From Gordionus sp. m RMFG-2023 (Eukaryota; Nematomorpha; Gordioida; Chordodea; Parachordodidae), in NCBI RefSeq assembly GCF_954871325.1, contig NC_088777.1, forward strand, positions 34,759,366 to 34,823,365: DNA of 64,000 bases. Direction: 5' to 3'. Below, piece after piece: positions 12,741 through 23,560 of the stretch. Numbering within the stretch: the stretch's first letter is position 1; the number at the start of each line of letters is the position of its first letter. Position numbers and translations under genes: made by a program. The notes under the pieces are model-generated. The model was not told the origin of the DNA, ran no database searches, and saw only the letters and a program-made list of their open reading frames with translations.

Positions 12741-13577
12741 ACATATTTTTACCCATTAGCGTCACAAAAAAATCTTATATGTTCAAAAATACCTACCTAT
12801 TATGATAATTATCATTTTTCCAGGGAACATCTTCATTGAATTTATAATATAATATCTTTACAATATAAATTATATTATAACTCTTTTGTGTCCAAAAATT
12901 TCAAAAATCTTAAAAAATAACGCATATGACAATTGTCGCATTAAAAAAAGTTTGACATAAATATTAATAAAAAAATAATTTAGAAAAACCACCTCTTTTA
13001 ATATACTTAAAATATAGATATATTTATAAAAAAAATTATTTAGAAAAAGAAAAACCAGTATATATTCTTAAAATATAGATATATTAATAAAAAAATTATT
13101 TAGAAAAACCACCTCTTATAATAAAATAAACTTAAAATATAGATATATTTATAAAAATAATATAAAAAAACTATAGAAGATTTGACCTAAAAGATTATTT
13201 ATTTATGATAAAATTAACAAAAGTATTTCTTAAAAAAGTTAAAAATTTATTAAAAAAATCAACAAAATATGTTTCAATATTTTTGTTCAAAAATTATTTT
13301 TTGCTTAAAATTTTTAGCTCGAAAATATGAATTTTTTTTTATTTAAAAAAAATCAAATAAATAAATCCATTTTTATTATAAGATCAAAACATATTTGAAA
13401 TAAAATTTAAAAAAATTTTTTGTATGCTAATAATAAAATATTAACATTAAATAGAAATAAAATAAATTATTTCACTAAAAATAAATAAATAAAATTCTAC
13501 ATTATTATTTAAAATATCTAATAACATAAAAATAAATTTTGACTCTAAATTTAAATTAAACTCAAGCTAACCTCTGA

Positions 13578-13905
13578 GTCCACTAAGTGAGCCGACTAAG
13601 TGAGCCGACTAAGTGAGCCGACTAAGCGAGCCGACTAAGTGAGCCGACTAAGCGAGCCGACTAAGTGAGCCAACTAAGCGAGCCGACTAAGTGAGCCGAC
13701 TAAGCGAGCCGACTAAGTGAGCCAACTAAGCGAGCCGACTAAGTGAGCCGACTAAGCGAGCCGACTAAGTGAGCCGACTAAGCGAGCCGACTAAGTGAGC
13801 CGACTAAGCGAGCCGACTAAGTGAGCCAACTAAGCGAGCCGACTAAGTGAGCCGACTAAGCGAGCCGACTAAGTGAGCCGACTAAATGAGTCGACTAATG
13901 CGGCT
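13578..13905 (-). repeat. 13-bp tandem array, right arm (about 25 units)
   Basis: Inverse of the left array: actaagtgagccg and actaagcgagccg, largely alternating to give a 26-bp higher-order period. It has about 25 units against 7 in the left arm, so the arms have changed copy number independently. Confidence 0.9.
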
Positions 13906-14007
13906 CATTTAGTCGACTCGAGTCTGAGCCGTTTTATCGACTAGAAACTAGGCTCGAGTCGTAGCTAAGTCGACTCGGCTTAGCCGTTTAACAACACTAT
14001 ATATAAT

Positions 14008-14530
14008 AATATAGATAACTTAATATATATAAATAACATAGTAAATTATTATGTCACAAAAAAATAGGGTATAAATTTACTTATAAAAATCTAAAGTCTG
14101 ATAAAATGAAAAATATATAACTGAGTCATGAAAATTTTTGTATTGGTTTAAGGGTTCAATGATAGGTTTGTTAGTGCTTAATAGAACAAATTATTACATA
14201 TTCTTTATTGGTTGAATTTTAAAAAAAATGAATATTAAATTAAAAATATGGAAAATAAGGTTACCTTTTTTATTGAAAGGATAGGATTATTAGGTGAAAG
14301 AGAATTTGTATTTTTTATTGTTATTCATCTATATAGTTAAAATTTACCTACAAAAATTAAAAATTTAAATAGTCAGATAAAAGGAAGAATCCATACTTAT
14401 GACTCATAGATTCTTGAACTTGGTTAAGAGTCAATAGTAGGTTAGGCAGTGCTAATTATATTTAGCAAATCATTAGTAATTTGAATTTATGTGCACAATA
14501 AAAAATCATTTGAACTAAATTTTTATTCAT
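14008..14530 (+). repeat. Older inverted repeat, right copy
   Basis: Partner of 8290-8712, in opposite orientation (agggttcaatgataggtttg; gactcatagattcttgaac). It leads into a Helitron-like 3' end at 14650-14679. Confidence 0.7.
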
Positions 14531-14649
14531 TTATTTGCAATTTTAGAAAAATTTTAAAATAACCCCTGATCTTAATAAATATAAATTTCTGAATAAGATC
14601 CCATTAAATATTTCTAATTATCCATCATTGAATAAAGGAGAAAATTATT

Positions 14650-14679
14650 CCCCATTAATCTTGATGGGCTATCAGCTAG
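14650..14679 (+). mobile_element. Helitron-like 3' end (plus strand)
   Basis: CCCCATTAATCTTGATGGG hairpin, then CTATCAG, then CTAG and T. It has the opposite orientation to the ends at 5778 and 7606, consistent with two such elements lying head to head around the foldback. Confidence 0.5.
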
Positions 14680-14859
14680 TTTAATATATAATGATATCAA
14701 ATGTTAAATTTATTCACAAATTCAAGAATTAAAATAGTCTTTAAATAAATATCTTATTCCTCTTGAATTGGTACTTGATGCATTTAAAGTTCTACTGATC
14801 CCTAAATTTTCAGGAATAGGTATAATATTATAGGTGTTTATTCAATTTTTTCATAATCA

Positions 14860-15540
14860 ATAATATATTTTACAGGCATTTTCAACTGAGCACTTTATAG
14901 ATTTAGAATTAATGGCAATATCAGTAGTTATGCCAAATGTGCATTCAATCACTACTTAACTTATAATGTTTTGCTTCTGGACTGGTATTTTTCATAGGAT
15001 AAGGTTTCATAGTTTTTTAAGGTGTTTGATATTGGTTTTTCTAACTCTAAAATAATTAAAAATTATTTATTAATTTTAAAAATTTACTTTGATATAAAGT
15101 GCTTACCATCTAATGAGCCAGGTCAAAATATTTTTGTGCAATCTAAAAATATATTAATATATCTAAATTTATAATACCTTATGTTCTCTAGTTGGAACTG
15201 GCATATGAATATCTTTTAAAGTTTTCCATATAGCATCACATACCTCTGGAATGATGGTAACAATGCATTTTGCTTATTCTGCTTTTTAACTTGGTTTGTT
15301 TTTTCTTATATTGGTAGTTGGGTTTTGTTGAAGAATCTAATAAAAATAATATAATTATATAAACTGAAAAAATTATACTTGGTTGCTGGATACCATTGCT
15401 TTGATATGTGAAGTGAATGAAATGGTAAGTATATGAATGCTGAGCTTGGTAAGGTGATTACTATTGGACCGATTACGCTATTATCATTTTTATTGGGCAA
15501 ATATGTTTTAAAAGAAAACTATTGGCTAAATTTGATAGAC
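14860..15540 (-). pseudogene. PIF/Harbinger transposase remnant
   Basis: On the minus strand, in order: VIIPEVCDAIWKTLKDIHMP (about 15190-15265), GSLDGKHFI (about 15095-15120, first catalytic Asp block of DDE_Tnp_4), MKPYP (about 15010), and VIECTFGITT with SVENACKIYY (about 14870-14950). The order and motifs are those of PIF/Harbinger nucleases. Pieces lie in different frames with stops, so it is an old dead copy. The ends were not found. Confidence 0.75.
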
Positions 15541-16394
15541 GTTTTTTGAGGATTATAATAGATGCATACAAAATAAACTGGCATATAAAAAATCACATAA
15601 CGCAATAATATAATTCTTAGCAACTTATATTGACAAAAGGTTATCAAACTAGTATAAATCTCTGTAACTATTTTAGACAATGTTTTATAGAATGGACTAA
15701 TAAGGAAAAATGTATAGGCCTAAACCAAATCAACAATTTTTGTAGGAGAGAGTATAAACGACCAATCCAAATCATAAAACTATAGGTGGTTAGAGCTTCC
15801 TCTTAGATAGATGACATTATTGAAGCTAGATAATTAATCGAGAAAATTATTGTGATATATTAAATTTCTAAAATATTATCTTTCATTTTAAATGATATAT
15901 AAACGACTACACAGTTGACCATTATTGTTTATCTAAAATATGCAATTATATGCTCTCAGCGGTTATAGTAATAATCTTAAATTACATAGCAACACAAATA
16001 ATAGATGCTGGTTTATTTGCAGTAATAGCCATGACACTCACGATGTAAACTAATATCAGAATTTATTATGTTGGATAAATTGATAAAATAAAAACGCTAA
16101 AAATCTTTGGAAGAAATAATTATGCAAATATATTGAAGCCTGGAGTTATTTACACGGCAATGCCATATTAGAAATGAAACATTTTCTAACTATACAACAA
16201 GGACCAGAATGATCTGATGAAACAATTAAGATTTGATATATTGTCGCACCACCTTGGTATATTATATCTTAAAATAATAGTAGTTTGTAATAATATCAAA
16301 AATATACTTGTATTAAAAATTTAACTCAAGACTGTTTTTCGAAAATGAAAAATAAAGCTTTCCTAAAAACACGTAAAAAAAGATAAGAAAAGAT
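15541..16394. other. AT-rich stretch, nothing recognised
   Basis: May contain more of the Harbinger remnant. I could not identify further motifs. Confidence 0.4.
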
Positions 16395-16695
16395 ATCAAA
16401 TTCATTACATCTATTGCAGGATGAATAATAAAATGTTTAATTTTAAAAATTATTTATAACTAAATAGAGGGCATTAAATACTTGAATGCAATTGGTTATT
16501 ATATTTATTATCAAAACCATTTTTTAGTAAAATTTATTATAATATTAACTGTAATATATTATATAACAGTCAAATACGTCTATAAAAGTAGCATTATATC
16601 TGATATTTTATAAACAACTGAATATAGTAGAGGATTATAAACTATATGTCTACTTACTTTTTATAAAGAAATCTCTTATACTTATTTGGACCTTG
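16395..16695 (+). repeat. Dispersed 310-bp repeat, copy B
   Basis: Partner of 2590-2900, with alignable sequence across the whole stretch and small indels. Confidence 0.7.
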
Positions 16696-18178
16696 AAAAT
16701 ATTTTTAAGGTATGATAATAAAATTTCAAAATAAATATACAGTTGATTAGTCATTTTGAACTCGGCTTATTACAATATTAAATTTATTAATTTTTAAATA
16801 ATATATGATTATATTTATTTAATTAGGGTTAAATAATAATTTAAATAATAAAAGTCAATTAAACTTCAACTGTAGCTAAATTAATATTTAGTTAGTTATT
16901 GATATTATATTTTTAATACAGATTTTGATTGCAAGCTGACATAGTGAAAAGATAATTTATATGTATTAATCTAATCTAATAATTAAAATAATATTCATTT
17001 AATAAAAATTTAAATAGTCTTATTAATTTCTAAATAAAAAAATTATATCTATATATTACTTAATGTTATAAAAGAAATCATTCAGTGGGCAGTCAAAAAA
17101 ATTTATTTTTAGTTCAAGGGGATATTAAGGAGCCATTAAAAAAAAATTTTTTTTGCTTCAGGGGGCTATTCAAATTTTTTAGGGGGCTCGAGCACCTGCG
17201 CGCCCCCTTCCTAGCGATGCCACTGGTTTAATCGTCATTATTTTCTTTGCTTATCTTTAATAATAGATTCATCGTGTTTTGTAGCAATGTGAGGGATTAG
17301 GGTTAACCTAGACAAATAAAGAAATCAGGCAAAAATATAAATAAACTATTGTAGAAATTAAACAAACATTAAAATAATGTAAAACCGGTAGATGGGTCAA
17401 TATTAGATGCATATTTCTAGTAGTTGGAGGGCTATCATCAAAAAAAATTTTTGGGGGACTATCAAGCTTATTATGATATTCTAAAAGTTAAAAAATAACA
17501 TGATGATTGTAATGTTATTAAGATTAAGGTTAATTAATTGTAAGGTAATTAAAAAATAAGATTAAAAAAGGGGGGAAAAAGAAGGTATAAATTATTATAA
17601 TATAAAAATAATAAAAATTAAATTAAAAGAATTGATAAGGTTTTGAAAAATAGTGGTTAATAGATAATAGAGATAGAAAGAAAAGAATGAGATAATAAAA
17701 TTTATGATAAATAAATTAAGGGAGGGGAAAAAAATAAAGAAAGAGTTATTTATAAGGATTGGAGATTATAAATAAGTTAGGATAAGAATATTTAAATATT
17801 TGAATATACTTGATTATCTTCTTAATTAGAAAAATATGAGTATAAAAAATTGTAATGTAAGTACTGGCAAAAATTGTGAATATGTTCAAAATAAATATAC
17901 AAGTTGAGTATCTTGTAGAGATTTTATTAATGTGTAATTAATAATATGAGATGAAAATTGATAAGGTATTCTAAAAAATAAAGAAAGGATTAAGTAAAAT
18001 TAACCTGAATCTTTTTATTATACTTCATTTATTTCCTTTATATTTAGAAAGTTGAGGGAATATTGTTTATATCAATTCAAAGACGATTTTTCAAATCTCT
18101 CAATCCATGTTAGGTATGTGTACACCATCAATTCTCTAAATTCCATTCATCTGTTTGTATAAAATAAACAATGATATA
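16696..18178. other. AT-rich stretch with one transposon tip
   Basis: Apart from the diverged GTCGCTAGCC-family tip at about 17090-17225, which is flanked by G-rich ggggctattcaa blocks, nothing was recognised. Confidence 0.45.
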
Positions 18179-18897
18179 TATAACTGTAGATTGGCGATCA
18201 TGCATAAAAAAACGTACACATTGAAATCATAAAATATTTAGGCAAAGTCCAAAATAGAAATCTTATCAACTCAAGAGGAAGAAGCATTATTTGTCCTAGC
18301 AATAAAAATGAGAAAATTTATATTTTTACTAAATAAGGATTTTTTGAAATGTTTGTAGCATATTAATGCTTTATGTAATAAATATGTTTCATATAAAAAA
18401 TAATATATATACTTGTGATAAGAAATATGTGTATTAGATTCTATTTTATTTGTTTTATTACAATTATGAACACAGAACACTCCCATTATCTAAATAAAAT
18501 AATAAATGCTAGTGATATTAAAAGATCTGTTTTGTATGTATCCTAACGTGCATTAACATAAGATTTATAAGTCCATGCAGGATTAGGTAAACTATATTTT
18601 AAAAAATTAAAAGGTGGGTTTGGGTTAGTCTGAGATTCATTTTTTAAATATAATCACCTAGTCCACCTTCATAAAAAAAATCTTATGAAAATTTAAGAAC
18701 AAAAGATACTATAAAATATTATATCATAAATCGAAACCTTTAAAACTAAATTATCGTAGTAGACTTGTTTTCTATATATTAATATTTCTTGCTGACAAAT
18801 AATGGATAACCAAACTACAAAATGGTGCTACAGCTGATTACAATGTGTGGACACTTTTATAATGCATTGAATGAATGAATCGCCAATCTATAGTTAT
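18179..18897. mobile_element. MITE-like element with 18-bp inverted ends
   Basis: TAACTGTAGATTGGCGAT at 18181-18198 and its near-perfect inverse ATCGCCAATCTATAGTTA at 18879-18896 enclose about 700 bp of AT-rich DNA. TA at the borders would fit a Tc1/mariner relative. No transposase seen. Confidence 0.6.
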
Positions 18898-18952
18898 TAT
18901 ATCATTGAAAATAAATAAATAAAATCAACAAAAAAAATACGTACCGATGACA

Positions 18953-19060
18953 TGACAAAGCGATGACATGACGTAGCGATGACATGACGTAGCGATAACA
19001 TGACGTAGCGATGACATGACGACGTAGTGATGATATAAGGTCACGATGACGTAGTGAGGA
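18953..19060 (+). repeat. 16-bp minisatellite
   Basis: Four to five copies of gatgacatgacgtagc, then decaying variants (gatgacgtagtgagg). Confidence 0.85.
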
Positions 19061-19587
19061 CATCGGAAAATTATAATATAGATAATATACAACTTTTTAA
19101 AATAATATCTTTATATAGCATTATATTATATAACAAATTTGTTATTTTCTACGATTTATTTTCATATTTTTTATAAATTTATATTATAGTTAAAAAAATA
19201 AAGCCTGATACATTTTGATTTTGACTATTTAAAGTTTTTTAAAAGTATTTTGGTATATTATTTAAATTTTTTAAAGGTATCTAGTATCTTGTATATTAAA
19301 TACAAAATTTTATAAAGTATCTGTATCTATATCCGATAAAAATTTGCCCGGCCCTGGCCATCCATGTCAAAATTTATTAGTTATCATATCATCTACCAAG
19401 CAATCAAACTGACTTGTGATAGGTTCCATTTAATTTCGTGATAAGTTTTGTATATTTTTTCGTATCGGTTCTATATCGCTAAACCAAAAATCGCTAAAAA
19501 ATAGGTAGGCACCCATTTTGATTATCAAAAAGATTACCAAAGATGGCCACCAATATTTGATCAAGATTACGATTTTTATTCAATACT

Positions 19588-22500
19588 ATGAAGATTCAAA
19601 CCGTCGCAGAAAACATAGATAAAATACTTAAGCTTAGGAAATTAGAAATCAAAGTATGTTTAATATAATTTACATATAAAAATTTTTTTTTTAGAAAACA
19701 AACAAAAATAAAAATTACATAGAATATTTGGGATATCAATATTTACTACAGAAATCTGGTAAAAGTGCCATATATTACTATTGCCGCAACAAAAAATGCG
19801 GCGGCAGAGCAAAACTCACCATAAATTGTGACTTTAGTATAACTAAAAGTCATGCAGAGACCTGTAAACCAATCCAAAGTATTTAAATTTAATTACAAAT
19901 ATATATTATTATATTTTTAGATGTTTTACCTTTATCTTCTAATATTATCTTAGAAGAACTCAATTCAAATTTTAAAGGTATAAATATTTTCTCATAATTT
20001 TTAAACAAAAAACTCAATATTAAATAGGTGATATTCCAATAGCAAGTACTTCCCAAGGACAATCACTGAACCTTCCTAATCAAGGTTAAATATTATAAAC
20101 AATCTTAAATAAATATTGTCATTTTAGGTACAACATATTATAATACCATTATCTAAGCACAAATTTTAAAATAGGTGATATTCCAATAGCAAGTACTTCC
20201 CAAGGACAATCACTGAACCTTCCTAATCAAGGTTAAATATTATAAACAATCTTAAATAAATATTGTCATTTTAGGTACAACATATTATAATACCATTATC
20301 TAAGCACAAATTTTAAAATAGGTGATATTCCAATAGCAAGTACTTCCCAAGGACAATCACTGAACCTTCCTAATCAAGGTTAAATATTATAAACAATCTT
20401 AAATAAATATTCTCATTTTAGGTACAACATATTATAATACCATTATCTAAGCACAAATTTTAAAATAGGTGATATTCCAATAGCAAGTACTTCCCAAGGG
20501 CAATCACTGAACCTTCCTAATCAAGGTTAAATATTATAAATAATCTTAAATAAATATTGTCATTTTAGGTAACATATTATAATACCATTATCTAAGCACA
20601 AATTTTAAAATAGGTGATATTCCAATAGGTGATATTCCAATAGCAAGTACTTCCCAAGGACAATCACTGAACCTTCCTAATCAAGGTTAAATATTATAAA
20701 CAATCTTAAATAAATATTCTCATTTTAGGTACAACATATTATAATACCATTATCTAAGCACAAATTTTAAAATAGGTGATATTCCAATAGCAAGTACTTC
20801 CCAAGGGCAATCACTGAACCTTCCTAATCAAGGTTAATTATTATAAACAATCTTAAATAAATATTCTCATTTTAGGTAACATATTATAATACCATTATCT
20901 AAGCACAAATTTTAAAATAGGTGATATTCCAATAGCAAGTACTTCCCAAGGGCAATCACTGAACCTTCCTAATCAAGGTTAATTATTATAAACAATCTTA
21001 AATAAATATTCTCATTTTAGGTACAACATTTTATAATACCATTATCTAAGCACAAATTTTAAAATAGGTTATACTCAAAGTCATTCAGCTTACACATCCC
21101 CTCTTTGCTCATATATCTCCCCATATATTCCTGATTTTCAAAGTAACATTTTTATAACAAATCAATTTAATCTATAAAATATAGATGCTCTTAACATATC
21201 AAATGATTTCTATACATCTCCTCTTAATTCAGAAATAGAAAGTAATAATTCTTAATGAAAATATATATATCACTATATATATAGGCAATTATTTTTTAGA
21301 AAATATGGATAATTATGGATTTGCAGAATCTCTAATAGATTTTAATGAAAATATTCATATTTTTGGTAAATTTCTATATAAACTTCTAAAAAATTTCTTA
21401 TATTTAGAGGAACCGACATTTATCGATAGCCAAAAGGGCAAATCATTGCTCTTTTTTCAAAATTTTCTTTACCGTTATAACGGTACATACAGGAATACAA
21501 TTTACTATCGTTGCTTAAAAGCTGATTGTAAAGTGACGTGTAAATATATTCAGGGATACACAATATCCAAAATGCACGAACATCAAAATCATGCTATACT
21601 TTTTCACAAATTAAAAACTTTGCAAACAGTAAAAGCAACGGTACAACAAAATCCTTTAGATACAAGGATGAATATCTATCTAAAGGCATTAAACCAACAA
21701 TGCTCTGAAGATCCAGATATAATCAATTATCCAGGAGCCTTACCACCTTTTATTTCCGTTAAAAATACGATTAACCGTGTTTTAAAACAAACCAGGCCAA
21801 ATATTCCCATTAGCAATGACACAATTGTATTGACCACTGAATTGATAACAACATTCAGTGGTGATAGCTTCTTAATTAAAAACAATAATAACAAACTTAT
21901 TGTATTTGGGTCTGTCATGTTAGTCAGTTTATCTTCTTATACAAAATTCATTTATATGGATGGGACTTTTTACACATGTCCACGTTTTTTTAGCCAATTA
22001 TATACTATACATATCATGTATAATCAAACGATGATCCCTATCATATATGCACTTCTTCCAGATAAAAGGAAGGAGTCCTATATTGAGCTATTTCAAATAA
22101 TCGTGGAATATGGGACATTGAATGGTATCCAGTTTTCACCAGAAATGGCACAAACCGACTATGAAGCAGGAGCGATATCTGCTCTACAATTTGTATTTCC
22201 CAATATTTTAGTAAAGGGTAAAGTTTAAATTATATATAGTTGTATAATTTATTTTTAGGCTGCTTCTTCCACTTTACGCAGGCCATTTGGCGTAAAGTTC
22301 AGCATTTAGGTTTAGTCAAGCAGTATAAAGAAGAGACTGCTGTATACACTATTGTTCGAAGGATGAGTGTATTACCTTTATGCAAGAGAGAGGACATTCA
22401 AGTAGTCCGTGATTCTTGTGTAGATCTAGCAGCCAATGACCCGTTAATATTAAGTTTCTTAATATATATGGATACTACCTGGATAAATTCTGATGCAATC

Positions 22501-22906
22501 TTTCCTCATCAAATTTGGACCAGGTAATTATTTCATTTTTATTAATTCCTCACAATTTATATAAAAGTTTATAATATTTTTAACATTTAATACATTGTTT
22601 GGTGTTAGGTATAAGATTCAAGGTCCTCGCAGTAATAATCATCTTGAAGGATATCACCATTCCCTCAAGCGAATGGCAAAAAATGCTCATCCGGACATAT
22701 ATTCATTAATTCGCGTTTTAAAAGATAACCAACGCCTGACAGAACTTAAAGTTATACAAATCAATAACGGGGAAATAGTTACGGAGAAAAATAAAAAATA
22801 TGTGATAATTAATAAAAAAATTGTAAACTTAACAGCATTATATGATATTACTTCTAATTTTTTTTTTTTTATTGATAAAGTGTCTGATTTAATAAAATCA
22901 TATTAA
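19588..22906 (+). CDS. FLYWCH-MULE transposase gene, about 19 exons, apparently intact
   Basis: Mutator-like transposase with two FLYWCH zinc fingers, presumed to bind the element ends and catalyse cut-and-paste. Exons: 19588-19653, 19695-19878, 19921-19977, seven mini-exons (20028-20977), 21068-21142, 21185-21241, 21285-22217, 22259-22523, 22609-22906. All junctions are GT-AG and in phase, giving about 777 residues. FLYWCH 1 lies at about 28-80 (IYYYCRNKKC...H...C). FLYWCH 2 lies at about 331-382 (IYYRCLKADC...HEHQNH). The MULE DDE candidates are Asp505 (MDGTFYTCP), Asp571 (QTDYEAGA) and Glu692 (NNHLEGYHHS). CFFHFTQAIWRK follows the second Asp, as in MULEs. The linker between the fingers is Ser/Asn/Gln/Pro-rich and made of repeated exons. 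Three long open exons alone might be read as separate genes; the phase agreement argues for one. It could be an active transposon gene or a recently domesticated one. Confidence 0.85.
20028..20977 (+). repeat. Seven tandem copies of a 147-bp exon-plus-intron unit
   Basis: Units start at 20028, 20175, 20322, 20469, 20629, 20776 and 20921. Each has a 57-nt mini-exon encoding GDIPIASTSQGQSLNLPNQ and a roughly 90-bp intron beginning gttaaatatt and ending ttaaaatag. Two spacers are 2 bp shorter. Copies are nearly identical; the changes are single bases (ACAATC/GCAATC, gttaaa/gttaat). In the fifth unit the first 15 nt are repeated (20614-20628), which offers two acceptors; both keep frame. An inner tttag about 43 bp into each intron would lead to an early stop and is likely unused. 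Confidence 0.9.
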
Positions 22907-23094
22907 ATATATATTATTAAATTTAAAATAGTTGTAGATATATTGTTAATAAAAAATTTAATATAAAATTGATAAAAAAGACCAATATACTTGGTGTTTG
23001 ATATGATACTTTATTTTTTTTTTGTTTACATGACAAGATTTTCACTGGATGTAGATATCTATCATAAATCTATATACAGCGTCTACATGAGCGG

Positions 23095-23560
23095 GAGAGG
23101 TAGGAACAGTTTGCATCCTATTTTTTGAAGGGGTGGGTGGTAGGCTGCCTTAATGGGGGTAGGATAAAAATATTTTGGGGTTATCTATTAAATCTTGAGA
23201 TGAAATAAGACAAAATTTATTGCTGTAAAAATTAATAATTTTATTATGGAATTATTATAATACAATTCATCGACCAAATCTATATATTGCAAACAATCAT
23301 ACACATTGTTTTCCAAATAAACTATCCTTTTAAATGTAATTTAAGGTTTAGATATTTCAGCAAGCTCATAATGCCATAATAATTAATTCATTGTAAATAA
23401 TGGGAGTTTTAATTGAATTTATTATCTAAAAATAAATTCTTTATATTCACAAAATATCGATAGATGGTAGTAGAGATAGATTAATTTAAGTTATCCTTTA
23501 TAAATTCTTTGAAAAGAGTATCAATAAATTAAATAGGTAAAAATAATAATAAAAAGAACG
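23095..23560 (+). repeat. Dispersed 450-bp repeat, copy A
   Basis: Partner of 37785-38270. Preceded by cagcgtctacatgagcggg, which also occurs near 34900, so the family has several fragments in the window. Confidence 0.75.

Larger units (their letters stand above)
9243..13999. mobile_element. 4.76-kb foldback element with hAT ends
   Basis: The element begins TAGTGTTGTTAAAAAGTCG and ends with the inverse ...GTTTAACAACACTA. It is flanked by a perfect 8-bp duplication, tatataat (9235-9242 and 14000-14007). Each arm, from tip inward, has a GTCGA-rich tip, a 13-bp GC-rich array, about 850 bp of AT-rich DNA and a 119-bp satellite array in opposite orientation. The arms are about 1.8 and 2.6 kb and differ mainly in repeat number. 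The centre (about 11100-11390) is mostly unique, and no transposase is present, so it must move in trans. The tips and satellite are shared with the hAT at 51699-57925. Confidence 0.9.

Noticed and set aside
9243-13999. CRISPR array (short GC-rich repeats with regular spacing)
   Set aside because: The 13-bp units are contiguous without spacers, and the context is an animal transposon.
16205-16235. Hammerhead-ribozyme-like CTGATGAAAC
   Set aside because: No flanking stems or GAAA partner at the right spacing; chance match.
20028-21067. Non-coding minisatellite unrelated to the MULE gene
   Set aside because: Each unit has a 57-nt open exon with conserved splice signals, and the phases agree with the exons before and after, which chance would not give.
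21727-21918. 63-codon minus frame
   Set aside because: Shadow of the MULE transposase exon.
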